Origin: an uncultured Oscillospiraceae bacterium
GTDB lineage: Bacteria > Bacillota > Clostridia > Oscillospirales > Ruminococcaceae
Assembly (NCBI GenBank): GCA_910584715.1
Contig: CAJUAN010000004.1
Span: 79,082-143,081 of the forward strand
DNA: 64,000 nucleotides
Direction of reading: 5' to 3'
Below the pieces are notes generated by a model that saw nothing but the letters and a program-made list of their open reading frames with translations, did no database searches and was not told the origin of the DNA. Shown piece after piece: positions 8,213 to 14,994 of this stretch. The translations under genes and the position numbers were made by a program. Within the stretch, counting starts at the first letter, position 1, and each line of letters starts with the position of its first letter.

Positions 8213-9013
8213 ATGGGTCATCTCACAGGTAAAACCGCGATCATCACAGGAGCCGGAAGAGCTGTCCTTAAAGACGGAAGCTGCGGTTCTATCGGCTACG
8301 GTATTGCTACCGCCTATGCCAAGGAGGGTGCGAATCTTGTTATTACGGGTCGTAACGTGAAAAAGCTTGAGGACGCCAAGGAAGAGCTTGAAAGACTGTA
8401 CGGCATTAAGGTGCTGATTGTTCAGGCTGACGTAAGCGACGGCAACGACAACGAGGCTGTGGTAAAAAATGTTATCGACAAGACCATAGAGACGTTCGGA
8501 CGTATCGACGTGCTCATCAACAACGCGCAGGCTTCCGCTTCGGGCGTTACCCTTGCGGAACACACTACCGAGCAGTTCAATCTTGCCCTGTATTCGGGAC
8601 TTTACGCCACGTTCTACTATATGAAAGCCTGCTATCCTCACCTCAAGGAGACAAAGGGCACGGTCATCAACTTCGCTTCGGGAGCGGGTCTTTTCGGAAA
8701 CTTCGGTCAGTGCTCCTACGCCGCCGCAAAGGAGGGTATCCGCGGTCTTACGAGAGTTGCGGCTACCGAGTGGGGCAAGGACGGCATCAATGTGAACATC
8801 GTTTGTCCTCTTGCGTGGACTGCTCAGCTTGAACAGTTCCAGGACGCTTATCCGGACGCTTTCAAGGCTAACGTTCATATGCCTCCCATGGGTCACTACG
8901 GAAACTCCGAGCTGGAGATCGGCAGAGTATGCGTACAGCTTGCTTCCCCCGACTTCAAGTATATGACCGGCGAAACCATTACTCTCGAGGGCGGTATGGG
9001 TCTCAGACCGTAA
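8213..9013 (+). CDS. SDR-family NAD(P)-dependent oxidoreductase
   Basis: 266-residue short-chain dehydrogenase. The nucleotide-binding motif is split: TGAGRA, then about ten extra residues, then GSIGYGIA. The NNAQA motif, catalytic Ser in NFASGAG and the YAAAKEG (YxxxK) pair are intact, so it should be active. A C-terminal ITLEGGMGL completes the fold. The substrate is unknown. I chose the ATG at 8213 because AAAGGA is 9 bases upstream; the ATG at 8204 touches that site. It precedes the NfnAB-like pair by 67 bases and shares its promoter, suggesting reactions coupled through the NAD(P)H pool. Confidence 0.9.
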   Translation: MGHLTGKTAIITGAGRAVLKDGSCGSIGYGIATAYAKEGANLVITGRNVKKLEDAKEELERLYGIKVLIVQADVSDGNDNEAVVKNVIDKTIETFGRIDVLINNAQASASGVTLAEHTTEQFNLALYSGLYATFYYMKACYPHLKETKGTVINFASGAGLFGNFGQCSYAAAKEGIRGLTRVAATEWGKDGINVNIVCPLAWTAQLEQFQDAYPDAFKANVHMPPMGHYGNSELEIGRVCVQLASPDFKYMTGETITLEGGMGLRP

Positions 9014-9080
9014 AAACGGAGGCACAAACCTATCTTGTATCTAATTAAATCCAATAATCTTATAGCGAAGGAATGAGATA

Positions 9081-9929
9081 ATGTATAAAATTGTCAGAAA
9101 AAAGGTTCTTAATCCTACGGTCACGCTTATGGATATTGATGCTCCCATGGTAGCTAAAAAGGCTGAACCGGGTCAGTTCATTATCCTGAGGGTCGATGAA
9201 AACGGCGAGCGTATTCCTCTTACCGTTGCGGATTTTGACAGGGAAAAGGGAACGGTAACTATTATATTCCAGATAGTGGGAGCTACTACCGAAAAGCTTA
9301 ACCAAAAGAACGAGGGAGACTTTATTCAGGATTTTGTGGGACCTCTTGGAGTCCCCTCTCACACCGAGGGACTTAAAAAGGTCGCCGTTGTGGGCGGCGG
9401 CGTTGGCTGCGCTATCGCGTACCCTATCGCAAAGAAGCTCCACAACAATGGCTGCGAGGTACATTCAATCGTCGGCTTCAGAAATAAGGATCTTGTTATT
9501 CTGGAGGACGAGTTCAACGCGGCTTCCGACAAGCTCTGCATGATGACCGACGACGGCTCTCACGGCGCTAAGGGACTTGTTACGGACGCTCTTAAACAGC
9601 TTATCGAAAGCGGCGAAAAGTACGACGAGGTAATCGCTATCGGTCCGCTGATAATGATGAAATTCGTCTGCGCGCTTACTAAGGAGTACGGCATAAAGAC
9701 CGTGGTTTCCATGAACCCGATCATGATAGACGGTACGGGAATGTGCGGCGGCTGCCGTCTTACCGTTGGCGGAGAGACCAAGTTTGCCTGCGTTGACGGT
9801 CCCGATTTCGACGGACACCTTGTTGATTTCGACGAGGCTATGGAGCGCAGCGCGATGTACAAGCCTTTTGAGCGTCAGAAGCACGAGGAAGTCTGCAATC
9901 TCTTTAAGGGGGTAAACCAAAATGCCTAA
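9081..9929 (+). CDS. Ferredoxin-NADP reductase-like subunit (NfnA / SudB-like)
   Basis: 282 residues: an FAD-binding domain (about 1-95, with EPGQFIILR and IPLTVAD), an NAD-binding domain (VAVVGGGVGCAIAYPIAKKL), and a C-terminal [2Fe-2S] site with cysteines in GTGMCGGCRLTV and KFACVDGP. This is the small subunit of sulfide dehydrogenase / electron-bifurcating transhydrogenase (NfnAB), which couples NADPH, NADH and reduced ferredoxin. Its reading frame overlaps the large-subunit gene by 8 bases. NfnA and SudB are not separable by eye. Confidence 0.9.
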   Translation: MYKIVRKKVLNPTVTLMDIDAPMVAKKAEPGQFIILRVDENGERIPLTVADFDREKGTVTIIFQIVGATTEKLNQKNEGDFIQDFVGPLGVPSHTEGLKKVAVVGGGVGCAIAYPIAKKLHNNGCEVHSIVGFRNKDLVILEDEFNAASDKLCMMTDDGSHGAKGLVTDALKQLIESGEKYDEVIAIGPLIMMKFVCALTKEYGIKTVVSMNPIMIDGTGMCGGCRLTVGGETKFACVDGPDFDGHLVDFDEAMERSAMYKPFERQKHEEVCNLFKGVNQNA

Positions 9930-11310
9930 TATGTCTTTGAAAAAGAACGAAATGCCCGCGCAGGAGCCTAACGTGCGCAATAAAAACTTTAAAGAGGTCG
10001 CTCTCGGATACTCCAAGGAGACCGCTGTTGACGAGGCTAACCGCTGCCTCAACTGCAAAAACAAGCCCTGCGTAAACGGCTGTCCCGTAAATATTGACAT
10101 TCCCGCATTTATCCAGAAGGTCAAGGATGAGGACTTTGACGGTGCGTATGATATCATCAGCGCGTCAAGCTCGTTGCCCGCGGTCTGCGGACGGGTATGT
10201 CCCCAGGAGACCCAGTGCGAGGGCAAGTGCGTCCGCGGTATCAAGGGCGATCCCGTAGGTATCGGCAGACTGGAGCGTTTTGTCGCCGACTGGCACAACG
10301 AGCACAGCACAGCCGAAGCCAAAAAGCCCGAATCCAACGGTCACAAGGCTGCCGTTATAGGCGCGGGTCCCGCGGGTCTTACCTGCGCGGGCGACCTTGC
10401 GCGTCTCGGCTATGAGGTGACGGTATTCGAGGCTCTCCACCTTGCGGGAGGCGTTCTGGTGTACGGCATTCCCGAGTTCCGTCTGCCGAAGGCTATCGTT
10501 CAGAAAGAGATAGACGGTCTTAAAGCGTTGGGCGTAACTATAAACACCAACACCGTTATTGGCAGGACTATTACTGTTGACGAGCTTTTTGAGCAGGGCT
10601 TTGAAGCTATCTTTATCGGCTCCGGAGCGGGTCTGCCCAGATTTATGGGTATTCCCGGCGAGAACTTAAAGGGCGTGTATTCGGCTAACGAGTTCCTGAC
10701 TCGTACAAATCTCATGAAAGCTTATACGGAAAATTCCGACACTCCCATTCAGCACGCTAAAAACGTTGCCGTGGTAGGCGGAGGAAACGTTGCGATGGAC
10801 GCGGCACGCTGCGCGAAACGTCTGGGCGCGGAGAACGTATACATAGTATACCGCCGCGGCGAAGCGGAAATGCCTGCACGTAACGAGGAGATCGAGCACG
10901 CCAAGGAGGAGGGCATCATCTTCAAGACCCTCAACAATCCTGTGGAGATACTCGGCGACGAGCACAAGCTTGTTACAGGAATGAAATGTATTGAAATGGA
11001 GCTGGGCGAACCGGACGAGAGCGGAAGAAGAAGTCCTGTGGAGAAGAAGGGCTCCGAGTTTGTTCTGGACGTTGACTGCGTTGTTATGTCCATAGGCACG
11101 TCCCCGAATCCGCTTATCAGAAATACTACAAAGGGTCTTGAAACTAATCGTAAGGGTTGCTTTGTTGCCGACGAGAACGGTCTTACTTCAAGAGAGGGCG
11201 TTTATGCGGGCGGCGACGCTGTAACCGGTGCTGCAACTGTAATTCTCGCTATGGGTGCAGGTAAAACTGCTGCCAAGGCTATGGACGAGTACATTAAGAG
11301 CAAGCAATAA
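9922..11310 (+). CDS. gltA: Large flavoprotein subunit (GltA / NfnB / SudA-like)
   Basis: 462 residues. The N-terminal domain has two [4Fe-4S] cysteine groups (CLNCKNKPCVNGCPV and CGRVCPQETQCEGKC). Two Rossmann folds follow: FAD at AAVIGAGPAGLTCAGDLA and NADP at VAVVGGGNVAMDAARCAKR. The FAD-binding end is GVYAGGDAVTGAATVILAMG. It is often annotated as homotetrameric NADPH-dependent glutamate synthase. Here the small subunit directly upstream makes NfnAB or sulfide dehydrogenase more likely, because a stand-alone glutamate synthase would not need it. Confidence 0.92.
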   Translation: MPNMSLKKNEMPAQEPNVRNKNFKEVALGYSKETAVDEANRCLNCKNKPCVNGCPVNIDIPAFIQKVKDEDFDGAYDIISASSSLPAVCGRVCPQETQCEGKCVRGIKGDPVGIGRLERFVADWHNEHSTAEAKKPESNGHKAAVIGAGPAGLTCAGDLARLGYEVTVFEALHLAGGVLVYGIPEFRLPKAIVQKEIDGLKALGVTINTNTVIGRTITVDELFEQGFEAIFIGSGAGLPRFMGIPGENLKGVYSANEFLTRTNLMKAYTENSDTPIQHAKNVAVVGGGNVAMDAARCAKRLGAENVYIVYRRGEAEMPARNEEIEHAKEEGIIFKTLNNPVEILGDEHKLVTGMKCIEMELGEPDESGRRSPVEKKGSEFVLDVDCVVMSIGTSPNPLIRNTTKGLETNRKGCFVADENGLTSREGVYAGGDAVTGAATVILAMGAGKTAAKAMDEYIKSKQ

Positions 11311-11443
11311 TGATATCTGTAAAAACTGTTAGTACAGGTTAAAATTATTTGCAAATCATGAAAAAACGGATTTTAAGGTTTGCATATTTTGTTATGTATC
11401 GGTGCTCAAGCTGTAAATCCGTATTGAATATGCATTATAAAGA
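11311..11443 (+). other. Non-coding trailer between gltA and its terminator
   Basis: About 130 bases with no credible gene. A 68-codon frame starting at 11349 runs through the terminator hairpin and lacks a ribosome site. An inverted repeat (ACGGATTT / AAATCCGT, about 45 bases apart) is the only structure seen. Confidence 0.5.
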
Positions 11444-11481
11444 CACGCTGCTGCCGCATATTGCGGCAGCAGCGTGTTTTT
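11444..11481 (+). terminator. Strong terminator of the SDR-gltA operon
   Basis: Perfect 15-bp stem CACGCTGCTGCCGCA (11444-11458) / TGCGGCAGCAGCGTG (11462-11476), loop TAT, followed by TTTTT. Confidence 0.95.
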
Positions 11482-11561
11482 ATGTTGAGAAGTTGAGACA
11501 TGGTATTATCAATTCCCTTTTACAAAATGTAAACAGAGTTTTCCTTATTATATAAAAATTA

Positions 11562-11590
11562 TTGACATATGTTGCATTTTGTAGTATAAT
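11562..11590 (+). promoter_or_regulatory. Promoter of the lipid operon
   Basis: Consensus TTGACA (11562-11567), 17-bp spacer, TATAAT (11585-11590), in AT-rich DNA after the preceding terminator. No other promoter or terminator is evident up to 19864, so all eight genes probably share it. Confidence 0.88.
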
Positions 11591-11640
11591 TAATAAAAAT
11601 AAAGATACTATTTATTCATAATAAACAGCAAAACATCGGA

Positions 11641-11677
11641 AGGAGGACGCGTTTTTTATGAAAACGCGGTGAAAATG
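11641..11677 (+). promoter_or_regulatory. Ribosome site separated from its start by a perfect hairpin
   Basis: AGGAGG (11641-11646) is followed by CGCGTTTT-TTATG-AAAACGCG (11648-11668), a perfect 8-bp stem with a 5-base loop, then GTG (11669) and ATG (11675). Unfolded, the ribosome site is 28 bases from the ATG. Folded, it is about 7. The loop also holds an ATG (11658) opening a four-residue frame (MKTR) whose TGA stop overlaps the GTG. Confidence 0.7.
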
Positions 11678-12028
11678 AAAAATAAAAATTTCCTGCAAAG
11701 CGTAAAATGTGCTTTCAGAGGAATTATAAGCGGATTCCGTTCGGAACGGAACTTTAAAATATATATTGGCATTGCTTTGGCTTTTCTTGTACTGAATGTC
11801 GTTACTTCCTCCGGCTTATATGATTATATTATTCTTCTGGCTTTGACCTGCGGGGTTTTTTCAGCGGAATATTTGAACACCGCGGCAGAAAAGCTCTGCG
11901 ACAGCTTTTGTCCCGAAAAGGACGAAAATGCGGGATTTATCAAGGACGTTGCGGCGGCTTCGGTTCTTGTTATGGGCATCGCTTTTTTTGCAGCAGAGGG
12001 AGCGGTGATTGTTTCAAATATTACATAA
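11675..12028 (+). CDS. dgkA: Diacylglycerol / undecaprenol kinase, DgkA family
   Basis: Small integral membrane lipid kinase, 117 residues (119 from the GTG at 11669). The family signature is clear: EYLNTAAEKLCD followed by a Lys-rich loop and FIKDVAAASVLV, with three hydrophobic helices. Gram-positive members phosphorylate undecaprenol and the Escherichia enzyme phosphorylates diacylglycerol. As first gene of a CDP-lipid operon, its likely job is to feed a lipid phosphate to the next enzyme; which lipid is unknown. The start is set by the hairpin-bridged ribosome site; an in-frame GTG lies two codons upstream. Confidence 0.88.
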   Translation: MKNKNFLQSVKCAFRGIISGFRSERNFKIYIGIALAFLVLNVVTSSGLYDYIILLALTCGVFSAEYLNTAAEKLCDSFCPEKDENAGFIKDVAAASVLVMGIAFFAAEGAVIVSNIT

Positions 12029-12031
12029 GCT

Positions 12032-12607
12032 ATGATTATCATTAAAATGTATGTAACAATGCTTCCTGTAATTTTGGCGGGAATACTAAATATGCTTTTC
12101 GTCAAAACAAAGCTGTATTCGAGGGTAAAATTTCCCATTGACGGCGGAAAGAGGCTCAGCGACGGAAAGCGTCTTTTCGGCGACAACAAAACGTGGGCGG
12201 GCTTTTTCGGGATGATACTGTCGGGAGCCTTGGCTCAGCTTTTGTGGGGCTTTGCGTGCTTAAAAATCCCCGAAATGTGTTATATTTATTTTTATTTTGA
12301 TAATACGCCGCTGTTTAATCTTTTTGCGGGTGCGGCTATGGGACTCGCATATGTGTTGTTTGAACTGCCGAACAGCTTTATAAAGCGCAGACTGGATATC
12401 CCGAGCGGAAAAACGGTCCGAGGGGCAAAGGGCTGCATTTTCTTTGTAATAGATCAGATTGATTCACTTTTCGGGGTGGCTGCGGTTTTTGCGGTTTTGT
12501 ACCAAATGCCGTTTTGGCAGTATTTTTTATATATACTGCTGGGCGCGGTTACGCACATAGCGGTAAATTCAATTTTGTACGCTGTAAAAATACGCAGGAA
12601 TCTGTGA
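12032..12607 (+). CDS. CDP-archaeol synthase-like (CarS/DUF46) cytidylyltransferase
   Basis: 191-residue membrane protein. It carries the CDP-lipid synthase signature of the CarS group: GDNKTWAGF, then ELPNSFIKRRLDIPSGK and the metal-binding FFVIDQIDSLFG. The reaction is transfer of CMP from CTP to a lipid phosphate. CarS was described for unsaturated archaeol phosphate in archaea; bacterial relatives are found but their substrate is usually assumed to be phosphatidate. It begins 3 bases after dgkA and is followed by the headgroup enzyme. This is not the ordinary CdsA, which is larger. Confidence 0.85.
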   Translation: MIIIKMYVTMLPVILAGILNMLFVKTKLYSRVKFPIDGGKRLSDGKRLFGDNKTWAGFFGMILSGALAQLLWGFACLKIPEMCYIYFYFDNTPLFNLFAGAAMGLAYVLFELPNSFIKRRLDIPSGKTVRGAKGCIFFVIDQIDSLFGVAAVFAVLYQMPFWQYFLYILLGAVTHIAVNSILYAVKIRRNL

Positions 12608-12616
12608 GGTAAATAG

Positions 12617-13240
12617 GTGAAAATGTTTATAGGAAAGTACAACAGATCGGTTATTCTTACATATATCGGCGTCGCCTTTGCGTTTTCGGGTATGGCTACG
12701 GCTTTCGGGGAAAATTCCGCCGCGGCGATGATATGCCTTGCGATCGCGGGAATATGCGATCTGTTCGACGGTGTAATAGCTCGCAGGTGCAAGCGCGACG
12801 AAGCTGAAAAGGAATTCGGTGTACAGATAGATTCACTTGCGGACGTTATCGGATTTCTCGCACTCCCGGCAGTTCTGGGGCTGGGACTTATGGACGGAGC
12901 GGGGTATATAAAATATCCGGTGATTTTGGGGTATATGCTTTGCGGTATCATACGTCTTGCCTGGTTCAATACTTCCGCGGCGGCAGAGGGGACGCGTACG
13001 CACTACGACGGACTTCCCGTTACATATTCCGCGCTGATATTTCCTGTTCTGTGGACGGTATTGGGCTTTTTCGGAGAACTAAAAGCCGCTCCTTGGATAT
13101 GGGCGGCGTTTTATGCGGTCACGGCTGTAATGTTTATCTTCAACGTTAAGGTACCCAAGCCGCGGGGGATATGGTACGGCGTTTTCGGTGCGCTCGCAGT
13201 GGGCGTTACAGTGCTGATCTTAGTAAGGGATATCCTATGA
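12617..13240 (+). CDS. pssA: CDP-alcohol phosphatidyltransferase (phosphatidylserine synthase type)
   Basis: 207 residues, several membrane helices. The CDP-alcohol motif is present: CDLFDGVIARRCKRDEAEKE then FGVQIDSLAD, with all four Asp, but with about three extra residues between AR and G compared with the usual spacing. It exchanges CMP of a CDP-lipid for an alcohol, here most likely L-serine because a phosphatidylserine decarboxylase follows with a 4-base ATGA overlap. It resembles the small Bacillus/archaeal PssA rather than the phospholipase-D-like enzyme of Escherichia. Confidence 0.88.
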   Translation: MKMFIGKYNRSVILTYIGVAFAFSGMATAFGENSAAAMICLAIAGICDLFDGVIARRCKRDEAEKEFGVQIDSLADVIGFLALPAVLGLGLMDGAGYIKYPVILGYMLCGIIRLAWFNTSAAAEGTRTHYDGLPVTYSALIFPVLWTVLGFFGELKAAPWIWAAFYAVTAVMFIFNVKVPKPRGIWYGVFGALAVGVTVLILVRDIL

Positions 13241-14106
13241 GGGTTTACGACAGAGCCGCCGGGCAGTACCGCGAGGAAAAGGAGTACGGCGGGAAAAGCC
13301 TGAAATTTCTCTACAGCACGGCGATAGGCAGAGTACTGCTGAAAATATTTTTCTGCCGTGGGATATACTCGAAGCTGAACGGCGCGTTTATGAAAAGTCC
13401 GCTTTCGGTTTATAAGATTCGTCCGTTTATTGAAAAGTACGGTATTGATATGTCCCGGTGCGAACAGACGGATTTCAAAAGCTTTGACGACTTTTTCACG
13501 AGGAAATGCGCCGTTGAAGCAGACTGCCCGGAGGACGGGCTCATGGCTCCTTGCTGCGGCAGGCTGACGGTGTACCCGATAAACGAAAGCCTTGCGCTGA
13601 AAATAAAGGGAAGCGTTTACACCCTTGCTGAGCTTACGGGCGGCGGCTTCGACCTTTCGGATTACGGCGGCGGATCATGCTTTTTGTACCGTCTGGCGGT
13701 GGAGGACTGTCACAGATATGTTTTTTTTGACGACGGAGAAGTAGTGCGCTCCGAGGAGATAAAGGGAGTTCTGCATACGGTGCGCCCTGTTTCGGAACGT
13801 TTCCGCGTGTTTTCACGGAACCACAGGGTCTGCACACTTCTGCGTACAAAGCGTTTCGGGGACGTTATTCAAATTGAAGTGGGAGCGCTTCAGGTCGGGA
13901 AAATTACAAATCATGCTGTCAAGACCTTTTCACGGCTTGACGAAAAAGGATTTTTCAGCTTCGGCGGTTCCACGGTAATACAGCTTTTCAAAGGGTCGGC
14001 CGTTTCGGTGGACGGCGACATACAAAGCTGCTCGGAACGCGGTGTTGAGGTACTTGTAAAAACGGGAGAAAGAGTTGGGGAGAGGACAAAATGCTTAAAA
14101 GACTGA
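13237..14106 (+). CDS. psd: Phosphatidylserine decarboxylase, type 2-like
   Basis: Decarboxylates phosphatidylserine (or a similar serine lipid) to the ethanolamine lipid at the membrane. 289 residues from the ATG at 13237, which overlaps the pssA stop; an in-frame ATG at 13171 lies inside pssA and is rejected. The self-cleavage site that makes the pyruvoyl group is FSFGGSTVIQLF (cut between G and S). The catalytic His and Asp are in AVEDCHRYVF and LHTVRPV, and the N-terminus has FDDFFTRK. Its last 16 bases overlap the UbiA gene. Confidence 0.93.
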   Translation: MRVYDRAAGQYREEKEYGGKSLKFLYSTAIGRVLLKIFFCRGIYSKLNGAFMKSPLSVYKIRPFIEKYGIDMSRCEQTDFKSFDDFFTRKCAVEADCPEDGLMAPCCGRLTVYPINESLALKIKGSVYTLAELTGGGFDLSDYGGGSCFLYRLAVEDCHRYVFFDDGEVVRSEEIKGVLHTVRPVSERFRVFSRNHRVCTLLRTKRFGDVIQIEVGALQVGKITNHAVKTFSRLDEKGFFSFGGSTVIQLFKGSAVSVDGDIQSCSERGVEVLVKTGERVGERTKCLKD

Positions 14107-14990
14107 ATATTTATTTCAAGGAAATGTACCCGATAATCCCCCGTTTGGTACTGGGTATTATCATATTCGGCGAGATATATTTTATTGTTCTGCTGAATAA
14201 CGGCGTGACGGAATTCAACATAACCTGTCAGGAATTTATCGGAGGATTTACGGTGTTCAGCTTCCTGCTCTGGCTGAGGATCGCGGACGATTTCAAGGAC
14301 TACGAGCTTGACTGCCGCTTATTTTCGAGCAGACCTCTTCCGTCAGGACGTGTGAAAAAACGCGATCTCGCCATTTTCGTGACGGTTCTTATAGCCGTAA
14401 CGGTAACGCTGAACGTTGTTTTTATGAACAACTTCTGGTTCTTTTTGTTCCTGTACGTTTACGGAACGCTCATGTCCCTGTGGTTTTTCAGCAAGAAAAA
14501 AATACAGAAAAGTCTGCCGCTTGCGCTTGTCACCCACAATCCGGTGCAGATGATAATGAACGTTTACATAATCTCGTTTACCTGTATAAAGTACGGTCTG
14601 GAAGCGTTTACGCTTACCAATTTTCTCGCGGCTTGGACGCTGTATTTCCCCGCTCTCATCTGGGAGATATCCCGAAAAATACGCGCTCCGAAGGACGAGA
14701 CGGAGTATGTCACCTACTCAAAGCTGTTTGGCTACAAAAAATCCACCGTATTTGTTTTGATACTTACTTGGGTTGACATTCTAACCAACGTGCTGCTCGT
14801 ATGGAATTTAAACAAAATTTCCGTTGCCGCCCTGCTTCTGAACACTGGGTGGATGACGCTGAAATTCGTACAGTTTATAAAAGATCCGACGCGGTTTAAA
14901 ATCGTTGAAAAGGTCGAAATATATACCTATGTTCAGGAATCTATGATGCTTGTTACAATAGCTGCGTTTATAATATTCGGAAAGGTATAG
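14091..14990 (+). CDS. UbiA-superfamily prenyltransferase-like membrane protein
   Basis: 299 residues, about eight hydrophobic helices. The first Asp-rich motif and following signature are present: RIADDFKDYELD then SSRPLPSGRV. The second motif, usually DxxxD-like, is replaced by WEISRKIRAPKDETE and YSKLFGYK. UbiA enzymes attach an isoprenyl chain from its diphosphate to an acceptor (quinone ring, haem, glyceryl-phosphate lipid). The acceptor here is not known; its position after CDP-lipid genes makes a lipid acceptor plausible. The frame overlaps psd by 16 bases, so translation is tightly coupled. Confidence 0.78.
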   Translation: MLKRLNIYFKEMYPIIPRLVLGIIIFGEIYFIVLLNNGVTEFNITCQEFIGGFTVFSFLLWLRIADDFKDYELDCRLFSSRPLPSGRVKKRDLAIFVTVLIAVTVTLNVVFMNNFWFFLFLYVYGTLMSLWFFSKKKIQKSLPLALVTHNPVQMIMNVYIISFTCIKYGLEAFTLTNFLAAWTLYFPALIWEISRKIRAPKDETEYVTYSKLFGYKKSTVFVLILTWVDILTNVLLVWNLNKISVAALLLNTGWMTLKFVQFIKDPTRFKIVEKVEIYTYVQESMMLVTIAAFIIFGKV

Positions 14991-14994
14991 CGCA

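Noticed and set aside
11349..11555. 68-codon frame after gltA
   Set aside because: Begins at TTG without ribosome site and reads through the 15-bp terminator stem.
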